From Saprospiraceae bacterium (GTDB lineage: Bacteria > Bacteroidota > Bacteroidia > Chitinophagales > Saprospiraceae), in assembly GCA_021739645.1 (NCBI GenBank), contig JAIPBL010000019.1, forward strand, positions 16,206-80,205: a DNA stretch of 64,000 bases, given 5' to 3'. The notes beneath the pieces are model-generated. The model was given only the letters and a program-made list of their open reading frames with translations, was not told the DNA's origin and made no database searches. Positions 25,139 through 33,518 of this stretch are shown in pieces (the stretch's first letter is position 1; each line of letters starts with the position of its first letter). The translations under genes were made by a program, and so were the position numbers.

Positions 25139-26578
25139 TTCGCCCGTTTTTTCCAATATCCACTGCTTGCCCTGTATAAACTCCTCCTGGTTGATTTGTT
25201 CCTCGAAATTTTCCAACCATTTCTCTTCCCATTTTTTTTCAATCCTATTTTTCATTAAAGTTGTGGTGTACTTCACAAAGTTCAAGTAGGCCGTTTTCCG
25301 GCCTTCGGAAAGCAGTTTGTCACGATGGATATATTTCCTAAAAGCTTCGCCAAAATCCAACAGAAACAAGAGGTAGGAATCATCGTTTTTGCAGGCTTCA
25401 AAATAGGCTTCCATAAGGAGAATCTTTCCTTCCAAGGCAAAACGGTGGTTTGTAAACTTGTGCGTGGAAAGCAAGATGATGGATTTCTCGAAATCATGCT
25501 GTTTAAATAAAGTATGTGCAGTGGCCCATATCCTTCCATCTTCCCGCATTTCATGTGCCAGCTTGTCCGAATATTCATTGACAAACCTTTTTGTGAAATC
25601 GAACTGCTGAAGGCTGTTGCCAGTGGTCACGATATTGGAAAATGTTGTTTCTGACAACCTTCCATAATTGATGAGCAATCCTTCCTTTATACCCATTTGG
25701 TACAGTTCCAGTAATTCGCCCATAATTTGAACAAAACCTTTTATCCACAATGAAATGGCAGCGTTTATCAGGTAGTACAGCAAGAGTTTTTTGTCCTTTT
25801 CGGACATGTATTCAAACTTGGCAAATACCGCTGTTTTTAAATGGAGATATCCTTCCATGGAGGGGGACTTGGTCAAGTCCAGCCGTTTTTTATAAATCCT
25901 CAGCGCCGGGATGTCAAGGTGTTGCGTCTGTTGCTCCAATTGCGGGATGTTCCAAGTCGGTGGAGCGCCTTCTGGCAAAATCAGTTGCCGCTCGTTCAGT
26001 TCGGTGACGCACCGCCATTTATGCAGGCCGTAAAAGCAGTCGAGGTAGCGGTCGGCAGCCAGCAGCAATGCCTGGCTTGATTTAAGTTTGGTTGATTGAG
26101 GCCGCTCATAAAGTTCGGCATGGAGTTGTCCCAGAAGAAGGAAGTCTTCGGTTTCCTTTGCTTTTTTTGCCTCCAGTTTGTTGATGATTTCACCTACCTG
26201 TTTTTCGTGCCAATCGCCCTCGTGCCTTTCGAGGTATTCCTTCCCCAGTAGCTGTGCGGAAAGTATGTCATCGCTTTCCAATCGTTGGTGTACCAGGAAT
26301 TGCTCCACCTGCTTGCACAAGGCCGCCATGAGGTTGCGCATCCATTTGTCATCAAAGACCTTATCGGGATAAAGTTTTTTGAACAACTGCGCTTTGTCCA
26401 TCGACTTTGCGCCAAAATCGGGGTGCTGCTTCTGCAGGATATTGTACAGTGATACCAGCTTTTTGTTGGTGTTGGCCCAGGGCGATTGTAGCCACAGGCC
26501 CAAGGATTTGAATTCTTCTGGGGTCAGAATGGCCAGCATCCGGGCCATTTTTGTGGATTGAAGGCTTGTTTCTTTCAT
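25115..26578 (-). CDS. Conserved hypothetical cytoplasmic protein, all-helical
   Basis: 487 residues from the ATG at 26578 (MKETSLQSTKMARMLAILTP); a longer frame from 26638 adds an unlikely 20-residue lead. The protein has no signal peptide or membrane helix and appears to be a chain of amphipathic helices (for example FKSLGLWLQSPWANTNKKLVSLYNIL), giving a TPR-like impression without the TPR consensus. The start LTPEEFKSLGLWLQSP is one I associate with conserved hypothetical proteins of Saprospiria-type bacteria, but no function is known to me. It is monocistronic, divergent from the SDR operon. Its stop codon lies within the hairpin shared with the convergent small secreted-protein gene. Confidence 0.75.
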   Translation of the reverse strand: MKETSLQSTKMARMLAILTPEEFKSLGLWLQSPWANTNKKLVSLYNILQKQHPDFGAKSMDKAQLFKKLYPDKVFDDKWMRNLMAALCKQVEQFLVHQRLESDDILSAQLLGKEYLERHEGDWHEKQVGEIINKLEAKKAKETEDFLLLGQLHAELYERPQSTKLKSSQALLLAADRYLDCFYGLHKWRCVTELNERQLILPEGAPPTWNIPQLEQQTQHLDIPALRIYKKRLDLTKSPSMEGYLHLKTAVFAKFEYMSEKDKKLLLYYLINAAISLWIKGFVQIMGELLELYQMGIKEGLLINYGRLSETTFSNIVTTGNSLQQFDFTKRFVNEYSDKLAHEMREDGRIWATAHTLFKQHDFEKSIILLSTHKFTNHRFALEGKILLMEAYFEACKNDDSYLLFLLDFGEAFRKYIHRDKLLSEGRKTAYLNFVKYTTTLMKNRIEKKWEEKWLENFEEQINQEEFIQGKQWILEKTGEIKGGLSA

Positions 26579-26770
26579 GGCGTTATTATTTTCATAAACC
26601 ACAGTTAGACAGGCTTTTAGGAAAAATAGGCCGCACAATGTACCGCTTATTTTTGTGGCAAACTGGATTATTTGTCTTTGGTGGGTGAGGGGCTTGCCTG
26701 TAGGTTTGTTTTAATAATAGTCACCAGATAATTAACCATGCTTTGGTGAGCAATATTAATCTACCACCAC

Positions 26771-27580
26771 ATGAAAATCCATGGAAAAACCGCAATCATT
26801 ACTGGCTCTACAATGGGAATCGGTAAATCCATCGCCCACCATTTGGCGATGGAAGGCGCCAGCGTAATCATCAATGGCCGGAATGCGGATAGATTGGGAG
26901 CTACTTTGTCAGAATTTAAACACGCTGGATATGCTGTTTCCGCTTTTAATGGCGATGTATCGAACCCGGCTGATTGCAAAAAACTTGTGGCTTATGCCAA
27001 AGCAGAATATGGTGGGGTTGACATCCTCGTGAACAACGTGGGCGTGGCCTCTAGGGGGGCATTTGAAAGTACCAACCACGAGGTTTTTCAACACGTACTG
27101 AACAGCAATGTTTTAGGAACAATATACCCCACTTTGGAAGCAATGCCGCTCTTAAAAACCAGCAAGGGCAGTGTCGTTTTCATCTCCTCACTTGCTGGTC
27201 TCAGGGGCATACCCAATATAGCGCCGTACTGTATGTCGAAAATGGCGCTGACTTCTCTGGCTGAGTCACTTAGGATAGAAACCGCAAGTTTTGGTGTCCA
27301 TGTGGGCATCGTTTACGTGGGTATGACGAAGAACCACCCTGAAAAAAGAGTGCTCCATGCCGATGGCACCTGGGCCACCCTTCAGGAGCGTGGAAATAGG
27401 TTTGTTGACCTTCCTGCCGATACGGCACGTTCGGTACTTGCAGCCATAAAGAATCGGAGTTTCAAGAATACTGTGGGCCTGAAGGGCAAAGCATATTATT
27501 GGCTGCAAATGCTGGCCCCGTGGGTCGTGGATTTTTCCTTCAAAAACGGAATGAAAACATTGGGGGAGGCTCAGCAATGA
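26771..27580 (+). CDS. SDR oxidoreductase, first gene of a four-gene operon
   Basis: 269 residues. The cofactor motif is IITGSTMGIGKSIAHHLA, the structural motif is NNVG in LVNNVGVASRGAF, and the active site is VFISSLAGLRGIPNIAPYCMSK (Ser, Tyr, Lys in YCMSK). The basic residues in NGRNADRLG after the second strand favour NADP(H). The C-terminus carries a hydrophobic stretch (YYWLQMLAPWVVDFSF), a feature of SDRs acting on lipid or fatty substrates at membranes, though the substrate is unknown. Its stop codon overlaps the start of the next gene (ATGA), so the two are translationally coupled. Confidence 0.85.
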   Translation: MKIHGKTAIITGSTMGIGKSIAHHLAMEGASVIINGRNADRLGATLSEFKHAGYAVSAFNGDVSNPADCKKLVAYAKAEYGGVDILVNNVGVASRGAFESTNHEVFQHVLNSNVLGTIYPTLEAMPLLKTSKGSVVFISSLAGLRGIPNIAPYCMSKMALTSLAESLRIETASFGVHVGIVYVGMTKNHPEKRVLHADGTWATLQERGNRFVDLPADTARSVLAAIKNRSFKNTVGLKGKAYYWLQMLAPWVVDFSFKNGMKTLGEAQQ

Positions 27581-28200
27581 GCTTCCCCCCAACCCTAAAT
27601 CAAATTGATATGTGGAGTCCTATATTATTTCCATGTTTTATGCTGCTGCCATTCATTGGCTCAAAGCCTGCTACTGCCATTCGGTTTAATATACTGCACA
27701 ATGGCGATTCTGTTGGGGAGTTAACTGCCCTGAAGGTCATTGACGGCAAGCAAACCACTTATTATAATAACATGGACATTAAGGTGAAAGTATTAGCCAC
27801 GATACGTATGAACTTCGATGTCCAGTCCACTTATATAAACCAGGAGCTGGAATACTCCAAAGTGGATATTACCCTGAACGGCAGGCCTTATGTTACAAAC
27901 ACTACCAAAAGGGTGGGCAATAAATACCAATTCTGCAAGGATGGTAAACTGAAAACCACCTTCGATGGCCCCATTCAATACTCAGCGGCTATGATGATTT
28001 TCGGAGAACCAATCGGCTATAGTTCGGCTTATTCGGAAGAATATGGAGGTTTTCATACGATTAAAAAATCAACGACCAATGTGTATGAAAAACAGAATTC
28101 AAGGGGGCGAAAATCCATTTATTATTATCAAAATCAAGTGCTGAAAAGCATGGACGTGGATGTTGGTTTAGCAACTGTTGATATGGTGTTGAAGGAATGA
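27577..28200 (+). CDS. DUF6134-like exported protein
   Basis: 207 residues from the ATG at 27577, whose ATGA overlaps the SDR stop. A second possible start at 27610 (MWSPILFPCFMLLPFIG) gives a cleaner signal peptide. The mature part is beta-rich: IRFNILHNGDSVGELTALKV, YYNNMDIKVKVLATIRMNFD, VDITLNGRPYVTNTTKRV and SSAYSEEYGGFHTIKKS. This pattern resembles DUF6134, whose members are exported and often lie beside lipid or isoprenoid-modifying enzymes; the match is from memory. Being coupled to an SDR and followed by an epimerase, it could bind the product or substrate of these enzymes (inference). Confidence 0.65.
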   Translation: MSFPPTLNQIDMWSPILFPCFMLLPFIGSKPATAIRFNILHNGDSVGELTALKVIDGKQTTYYNNMDIKVKVLATIRMNFDVQSTYINQELEYSKVDITLNGRPYVTNTTKRVGNKYQFCKDGKLKTTFDGPIQYSAAMMIFGEPIGYSSAYSEEYGGFHTIKKSTTNVYEKQNSRGRKSIYYYQNQVLKSMDVDVGLATVDMVLKE

Positions 28201-28249
28201 ATGCCACGCTGGACTTGTGCATATATTTTTCACTTAAAAATCAGATTAA

Positions 28250-29278
28250 ATGAAAACGCTAATTACAGGTGCAAACGGATATATTGGCAATCACCTTGCG
28301 GAGGAACTCTTGAACAGGGGATACGATGTGAATACACTCATGCTGAAAGGCACCGATGCCCAATCGCTCGACTATCTGCCGGTGAACGTATTCTTTGGTG
28401 ACGTTCGCCAAGCCGAGACCCTTGAGCCGGCATTGGAAGGATGCGATACGGTATTCCACCTCGCATCAGTGGTAGGCATTTGGGCAAAAGACCCGACCGT
28501 TTTTCACAGCGTGAACGTCGTTGGCACTGATACTTTACTGAAAACCTGTCTTCGAAAAGGGGTGAGGCGGGTGGTGGTGGTTTCTTCTTGCGGCGTCTTC
28601 GGATTGTCGCACCAAAACCAAACCCTCGACGAGCAGACCGATAATGGCGCCAATTTGACCGACCCTTATGAGGTGTCAAAGTTTCAGCAAGTCGAAGTCA
28701 GCAAAAAATACCTCGAATATGGGCTGGAGGTCGTCTTTGTTTACCTAGCCAGGGTCTTCGGCCCGGGCATCAAGAGCGAAGGCAACAGCATCACGGGCAT
28801 TATCGAGGGGATAGTGAACGGCACCTGGCGCATCGTGCCGGGCAACGGCAAAACCATCGGGAATTACGCTTATGTCCATGACGTGGCAAACGGGATGATT
28901 CAAGCAATGGTAAGGGGCAGGAGCGGCGAAGGCTATATCCTCGGTGGTGAAAACCTCAGTTATTTGCAGCTTTTTGGATTCGTGGAAGAACTGGCGGGGC
29001 GGCATTTCAACCTGACCCGAATCCCGTATCCGCTCTTGTGGATGGTGGGGTTGGTGGAAGGAACACGCTCAAAGATAACGGGCAAAAAACCTTTCATTAC
29101 CACTTTCATTGCGAGGAAATTCACCACCAATGCCATTTTCTCCTGCCAAAAAGCAAAGAATGAAATTGGTTATACCGTAACGACCGCCAAGGAGGCCGTT
29201 AGGCAAACGTTGGGAGGACTACCAAGCTATTCGAAGCGTAAAAATCAATTGATGATAAGTCGTAAATCATTAGCGTAA
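28250..29278 (+). CDS. NAD-dependent epimerase/dehydratase (extended SDR)
   Basis: 342 residues. The dinucleotide-binding loop is LITGANGYIGNHLAEELL (TGxxGYIG). Further elements are the VFHLASVVG segment, the SSCGVFGL strand and the active-site YEVSK (Tyr, Lys). Overall pattern and length suit dihydroflavonol-4-reductase-like and hopanoid-associated epimerase-type enzymes, and the substrate may be a nucleotide sugar, sterol or flavonol-like compound. It follows the DUF6134-like gene by 49 bp and precedes a sigma factor gene by one base, so it belongs to the operon. Sequence alone does not choose between sugar and lipid substrates. Confidence 0.85.
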   Translation: MKTLITGANGYIGNHLAEELLNRGYDVNTLMLKGTDAQSLDYLPVNVFFGDVRQAETLEPALEGCDTVFHLASVVGIWAKDPTVFHSVNVVGTDTLLKTCLRKGVRRVVVVSSCGVFGLSHQNQTLDEQTDNGANLTDPYEVSKFQQVEVSKKYLEYGLEVVFVYLARVFGPGIKSEGNSITGIIEGIVNGTWRIVPGNGKTIGNYAYVHDVANGMIQAMVRGRSGEGYILGGENLSYLQLFGFVEELAGRHFNLTRIPYPLLWMVGLVEGTRSKITGKKPFITTFIARKFTTNAIFSCQKAKNEIGYTVTTAKEAVRQTLGGLPSYSKRKNQLMISRKSLA

Positions 29279-29279
29279 A

Positions 29280-29870
29280 ATGGAAAATAACTACAGTACA
29301 ATAAACCCTAAAAGGCAGTCGGAAAAGATAACTGGTGCTGCCTTTATGTACCACCAGTTGAGAGGTCATGACCCAAAAGCCGTGAGGCTATTGTGTGAGG
29401 GAATTAAACGCCATCTTCAACTCGGAAAATACGGGAAAGCAACCTCGGCTGAAGACCAGGAAGAGCTCGTCAACGATACAGCTGTGTTTGTGCTCCGAAA
29501 AATAGGCGATGGCACTTTCAGTTTTATCGGGGTCAGTCCATTGAGTTATGCCAAAACGGTTGCAGACAATTTGCTTCGCAATTTTTGCCGGAGGAAACGC
29601 CAGCATTGGCAGGCGCTTGAAACTGTAACCCTGCCAATTCAGCCGGAAGTCGAAGCTTATTTCACCCAAATAGAATTGAAAAACCAAGTAGAAAATGCGC
29701 TTTCAAAGTTGAGCGAAGCCAGCCAATTGGTCATTCGACTCAAGTATTTTGAAGACCTGAAAGACGAGGAAATCGTGCGGGACGGGCTATCGCCACATCG
29801 AACCACCGACTCGCTTAAAAGCGCCAGGTGCAGGAGCTTGAAGCGGCTAGCGGTGATGATGGGTGCGTGA
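29280..29870 (+). CDS. RNA polymerase sigma factor, ECF-like
   Basis: 196 residues. The N-terminal part has EDQEELVNDTAVFVLRKIGD and PLSYAKTVADNLLRNFCRRK, the helices of sigma region 2 with a basic end for promoter contact. The C-terminal part, LSKLSEASQLVIRLKYFEDL followed by KDEEIVRDGLSPHRTTDSLK, is a region-4 helix-turn-helix of somewhat irregular form. No anti-sigma factor lies next to it. It starts one base after the stop of the epimerase gene, an unusual partner, and its 3' end is 7 bp from the convergent SpoIIM-like gene. An alternative is a sigma-like DNA-binding regulator that does not recruit polymerase. Confidence 0.75.
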   Translation: MENNYSTINPKRQSEKITGAAFMYHQLRGHDPKAVRLLCEGIKRHLQLGKYGKATSAEDQEELVNDTAVFVLRKIGDGTFSFIGVSPLSYAKTVADNLLRNFCRRKRQHWQALETVTLPIQPEVEAYFTQIELKNQVENALSKLSEASQLVIRLKYFEDLKDEEIVRDGLSPHRTTDSLKSARCRSLKRLAVMMGA

Positions 29871-29877
29871 GGAAGCC

Positions 29878-31755
29878 TTACCCCTCCCTTTCCAGCCCCC
29901 GTATCCTTTCCCGTTTCCCGATCAATTCCAGCCTTTTTTTCAAAAAAAATGCCTCGTTCGCTTCTAAAATGGAAAAGTATTGGAGGCCGCTGCCAATCGT
30001 CCAAAGGCCGAAAATGAGCAGCAGCACGAAGACCGAAATTCCAGTTACCGCCACTATTTCAAACACTTGCGCACCAGTATCGGACAGGTGGAAATTCATG
30101 CCGATGATGTCGAGCAGGAACCAGAGTAGGCCAGAGTCGAGGATGAGGAAGAACAACAGGCCCGTGATCAGTAGCGTGAGGTAGAGGCCGAGCATTTGGC
30201 CGAACTGCGTCCCCATCAAATCGCCCGTGCGGGAGATGTTGCTGAAAATATTGCCGCCCTCGAAAATGATGACTTGCGTGAGCAAGAAAAAAATAGGGAA
30301 AACGAACGGCAACAACAACACGGCGGCCCATCCGGGCAGCAGGAAAATCAAACTGAAAGTTGTCACCGCCACCATGGTTTTCAGGAAGCGGGAAAGGATG
30401 CTCCCGAAGCTGGACGTTGAGTGGTCGTCCTCCGTACCATCGGGGGCATGGTTGCGCCAGCGCTGCAAGAAAAACTGGGTGACAAAAGTGACGATGCTCA
30501 TGGCCAAAACAGCAAACGGAAAAAGCCAGGGATTGCCAGGGTTTTTGAAGAAATCGGGCACGGTTTGTACCACCCCAAAAAGGTCTTGCCGATAGTTGAA
30601 GAGTTCGGCTGGCTGGGTGCTAGCGAGTAAAAACGCACCAGCACAGAACAAGGCAGTGCCGCCCAGCGCTGCCAGCCCGATGGGTCGGAGGCATTTTCTG
30701 AAAAAAATAAAGGCATCGGTGAAAAGCTCCCCGGCGGTTTTCACGACGGTAAAGTCCACCCGGCGTTCCGAGTCGGGTGTGAGGCGAACGTCCTCGGCCT
30801 TGAATTGTCCCCGTCGGGCTTTCATTCGGGGGTAAATTGCGAAGTAAAAAATCACGATTGCGAAGCAACTAAAAATGAAAAACGCCCGCAGCCAGTCGGG
30901 AGCATCCGTGTGGCGGGTGAGGTAGCTCTCCGTGAACCCGGCGAAAATGAACAGTGGCACCACGCCCACCATCAGGCTCATGCCCCGTCTTGCGGCCAGT
31001 TGGAACGACCGCTCCCGCGACAAGGTGCCAGGAAAGACAAGCCCCCGCCCCATCGTCAGGCCCGCAGCCCCAGCGATGACGATGCTCGAAATCTCGAAAG
31101 CACCGTGCAGCCAAACCGCCAGGAACGACTCTTGGAACAGCCCTTTTTCAATAAAAAAGTACTGGAAAGCGCCCACCATCACGCCGTTGTAAATCAGGAT
31201 GCCGACCGTCCCGATGCCGTAAATGATGCCGAAAATGAAGGTGCGGAATGCGACGAGGATGTTGTTGAGGGTAATGCCGAGGAACATGTTGAACGCCCCG
31301 GCCTCTTTGTACACGGCCATGGGGTCGCCGGAGCGGATGTTCTCCTCGGTCATTTCGACATAGGAATCGCCAAGGATGGTGTGCAAAAAGTCGGGGTCGG
31401 CCCAGCAAGACAACATGCCGATGGCCATGGACAGGGAGAAGATGAACAATGCAATGCGGAGGTCGAAGCGGGCCTCGTAGATGAGGCGGGGAAGGTCGTC
31501 GGTCCAGAACTCGACGAAGTTGCTTCGCCTCGATTTTTTGTTTTTGTAAATATTAAAGAAAATCTTCTGTGCAAGCCCGTTGAGATAGACCCGCACGGAG
31601 CGGTTGGGGTAAAAAGTGCGGGCAAACGATAAGTCGTCGGTTACCTTCACGAACAGCTCGTTGAGCTTTTCCGGGTCATTGACCTGCCCTTCCAGCAGTT
31701 GTTCGAATTCCTGCCATTTCTGCTGGTTTTGCTCGATGAAGGTGGTTTCTCTCAT
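29878..31755 (-). CDS. SpoIIM (DUF95)-like membrane protein, extended form
   Basis: 625 residues from the ATG at 31755 (MRETTFIEQNQQKWQEFEQL). Residues about 1-330 are the SpoIIM/DUF95 domain: an amphipathic N-terminus with DDLSFARTFYPNRSVRVYLN, then membrane helices around NILVAFRTFIFGIIYGIG, VWLHGAFEISSIVIAGAAGL and the conserved GLVFPGTLSRE-type loop. Residues 330-625 add further helices (about six) of unknown family. In spore formers SpoIIM helps peptidoglycan hydrolysis at the septum; in non-spore-forming bacteria the family has an unassigned envelope role. It follows cdsA on the same strand, 78 bp apart, across an inverted repeat, so expression may be shared. Confidence 0.85.
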   Translation of the reverse strand: MRETTFIEQNQQKWQEFEQLLEGQVNDPEKLNELFVKVTDDLSFARTFYPNRSVRVYLNGLAQKIFFNIYKNKKSRRSNFVEFWTDDLPRLIYEARFDLRIALFIFSLSMAIGMLSCWADPDFLHTILGDSYVEMTEENIRSGDPMAVYKEAGAFNMFLGITLNNILVAFRTFIFGIIYGIGTVGILIYNGVMVGAFQYFFIEKGLFQESFLAVWLHGAFEISSIVIAGAAGLTMGRGLVFPGTLSRERSFQLAARRGMSLMVGVVPLFIFAGFTESYLTRHTDAPDWLRAFFIFSCFAIVIFYFAIYPRMKARRGQFKAEDVRLTPDSERRVDFTVVKTAGELFTDAFIFFRKCLRPIGLAALGGTALFCAGAFLLASTQPAELFNYRQDLFGVVQTVPDFFKNPGNPWLFPFAVLAMSIVTFVTQFFLQRWRNHAPDGTEDDHSTSSFGSILSRFLKTMVAVTTFSLIFLLPGWAAVLLLPFVFPIFFLLTQVIIFEGGNIFSNISRTGDLMGTQFGQMLGLYLTLLITGLLFFLILDSGLLWFLLDIIGMNFHLSDTGAQVFEIVAVTGISVFVLLLIFGLWTIGSGLQYFSILEANEAFFLKKRLELIGKRERIRGLEREG

Positions 31756-31773
31756 TTCTAGAGAAGTGAGAGG

Positions 31774-31829
31774 GTGAGAGGGTGAGAGATTCGAGGTGGC
31801 ACGCACTCTCACATCTCTCACCCTCTCAC
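31774..31829. repeat. GAGAGGGTGA-type inverted repeat between cdsA and the SpoIIM-like gene
   Basis: GTGAGAGGGTGAGAGAT (31774-31790) and ATCTCTCACCCTCTCAC (31813-31829) are a perfect 17-bp inverted repeat with a 22-bp loop. The same motif appears at the 3' end of the ROK gene at 3036-3054. It could act as an intercistronic stem-loop. Confidence 0.85.
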
Positions 31830-31833
31830 TCTC

Positions 31834-32667
31834 TTATCTTATGGACAACAAATAAGCTGCCGCAAAGGGCAACACAAAAATGAATGCATCGAATCGGTCG
31901 AGGACGCCCCCATGACCGGGAAGCAGGGTGCCGGAGTCTTTGGCGCCGATACTTCGTTTGAGCATGGACTCGATGAGGTCGCCGAAGGATCCGAAAACGG
32001 AGACGATGAGCGCCAATACCATCCAATCAAAAAGGTTCAATTCCCCGGAGATGGCGCAAAAAAGGTAGCCCACCAGGAAGGTAACAGCCATGCCTCCGAG
32101 GGTGCCTTCCCACGTTTTTTTTGGTGAAATACGCGGGAACAAAGGCGTTTTTCCGAACAAGGAGCCGACGAGGTAGGCTCCGGTGTCGTTCATCCAAGTG
32201 AGCAGCAAAATGCCAAAAATGGGCCAGACGTTGAACCCGTCTTCGTTGAAAGCGATGAAGTTGAGGAGAGAAAATGGCGCGCCGATATAGACCATGCCGA
32301 GTACGACATAGGCCACGTTCTGAAATGGCTTATCTGCTCCGCTGAACAGCTCGTAAATGAAAGAAAGGAATAGCAGCGGGAAAAACAAGATGGAAGTGAA
32401 AATGACAAATCGGTCGTTGTTGGCGGTAGCGATGTGCATGCCCGCCGCCAGCACGAATGGGGTCAGGCCAAAAGCTACCCCAAGAAAAATACGAATCCAG
32501 TCCCGTCGGGTGTCGTGGTGGAGCACCATGTTGAGAAACTCCCAGAGGCATAGGGTGGTAATAACTGCAAAGAGAAAAATGAAGGACATTCGGCCTACGA
32601 ACAGCCCGGCCATCATCACAATCACAAAAATTACGGCAGTTGCCGCCCTACGGGTTAGTCCTTTCAT
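31834..32667 (-). CDS. cdsA: Phosphatidate cytidylyltransferase
   Basis: 277 residues with about eight membrane helices. The family signature is plainly present at the C-terminus: SMLKRSIGAKDSGTLLPGHG followed by GVLDRFD, the metal- and CDP-diacylglycerol-binding site. A further conserved part is TWMNDTGAYLVGSLFGKT followed by SPKKTWEGTLGG. The enzyme makes CDP-diacylglycerol from phosphatidate and CTP at the inner membrane, the branch point of phospholipid synthesis. Length and signature agree with the usual bacterial enzyme. It precedes the SpoIIM-like gene; the two share direction, with an inverted repeat in the 78-bp gap. Confidence 0.95.
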   Translation of the reverse strand: MKGLTRRAATAVIFVIVMMAGLFVGRMSFIFLFAVITTLCLWEFLNMVLHHDTRRDWIRIFLGVAFGLTPFVLAAGMHIATANNDRFVIFTSILFFPLLFLSFIYELFSGADKPFQNVAYVVLGMVYIGAPFSLLNFIAFNEDGFNVWPIFGILLLTWMNDTGAYLVGSLFGKTPLFPRISPKKTWEGTLGGMAVTFLVGYLFCAISGELNLFDWMVLALIVSVFGSFGDLIESMLKRSIGAKDSGTLLPGHGGVLDRFDAFIFVLPFAAAYLLSIR

Positions 32668-32745
32668 AGAATTGATTGAAGGATTTTAGGATCGCAAGAA
32701 CTCGAAAATATTTCAATTGTGGGGTTGAAAATTCGATTGTGCGGC

Positions 32746-33513
32746 TTACCAAGCCATTATTTCATCCGAGAAAATCCAACCGGTACTGCCTGTGCCCGAG
32801 TGCCAAGCTGGCAGTGACGGAAGGGCTATTAACTTGATTTTCAGGTATTTATGCCGATGCTGGGGCAATTCCACGCTGATGATTTCCATGCTGTCCGCCA
32901 GTTCAAGGGCTTCGTCTGGCAATGCTTGGCTTGCTATCAGTTTTCCTTTTTCATCATAAACTTCAATGGTGGCAGGCAAGAAAATCCATGCGTTCTGCTG
33001 CCGCAACAGCCCAACCATGATGTGAGAAACGGGTCGTTTTTTAGTAAAAAAAAGGTCCAACTCAATTTCCCCTCCCTCGAATCCCAACCAGTTTTGCCGA
33101 AAATTGGCATCTCCTAATCTCTTGTCGCACAAGGTTTTCCAGCCGTTTCCTGGATATTTTTTTGGAGCTGGCGTAATTCCTACGCTGTCAATTGAGCGGC
33201 TGTGAAACGGCAAGATTTGAACGGTGATAGATTCCGAAGGCAAGAAGCCAGTTTTGAAGGATTTGGCTTTTAAGGTTGCGGGGCCTTTGATTTCCAGTGG
33301 TTGGGTAAAAATTTTCGACTCCGTTGTGGGTTCGGTACCATCGGTAGTGTAGCGGATTTCGGCATCCAATAGCCGAAAGTTGAAGTCGATTTTGGTGCCG
33401 AGTGCTGCAAAAAGCCGGGTACTCGGCGTTTGCGGTGGCGCCAGTTGGAGGTCTTGGGCGCTTATTCTACCCAAACCCAAAATCAACAAAATAAGTAGCG
33501 AATTTTTCAGCAT
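32746..33513 (-). CDS. Secreted protein with CHB_HEX_C/Fn3-like domain
   Basis: 255 residues from the ATG at 33513 (MLKNSLLILLILGLGRISAQ, signal peptide). Residues about 25-115 carry IRYTTDGTEPTTESKIFTQP followed by IKGPATLKAKSFKTGFLPSE, the pattern of the chitobiase/beta-hexosaminidase C-terminal Fn3-like domain. The rest (about 125-255) looks like a discoidin/F5-8C-type sandwich (GGEIELDLFFTKKRPVSHIM, PATIEVYDEKGKLIASQ, KYLKIKLIA). No catalytic domain is present, so this is likely a carbohydrate-binding or substrate-recognising part that normally sits at the end of glycoside hydrolases; here it stands alone. It starts 5 bp after the NHL-propeller gene, so the two form an operon. Confidence 0.75.
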   Translation of the reverse strand: MLKNSLLILLILGLGRISAQDLQLAPPQTPSTRLFAALGTKIDFNFRLLDAEIRYTTDGTEPTTESKIFTQPLEIKGPATLKAKSFKTGFLPSESITVQILPFHSRSIDSVGITPAPKKYPGNGWKTLCDKRLGDANFRQNWLGFEGGEIELDLFFTKKRPVSHIMVGLLRQQNAWIFLPATIEVYDEKGKLIASQALPDEALELADSMEIISVELPQHRHKYLKIKLIALPSLPAWHSGTGSTGWIFSDEIMAW

Positions 33514-33518
33514 AAAAA

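Noticed and set aside
29878-31755. Sporulation function for the SpoIIM-like gene
   Set aside because: The family occurs widely in non-sporulating bacteria and no other sporulation gene is present.
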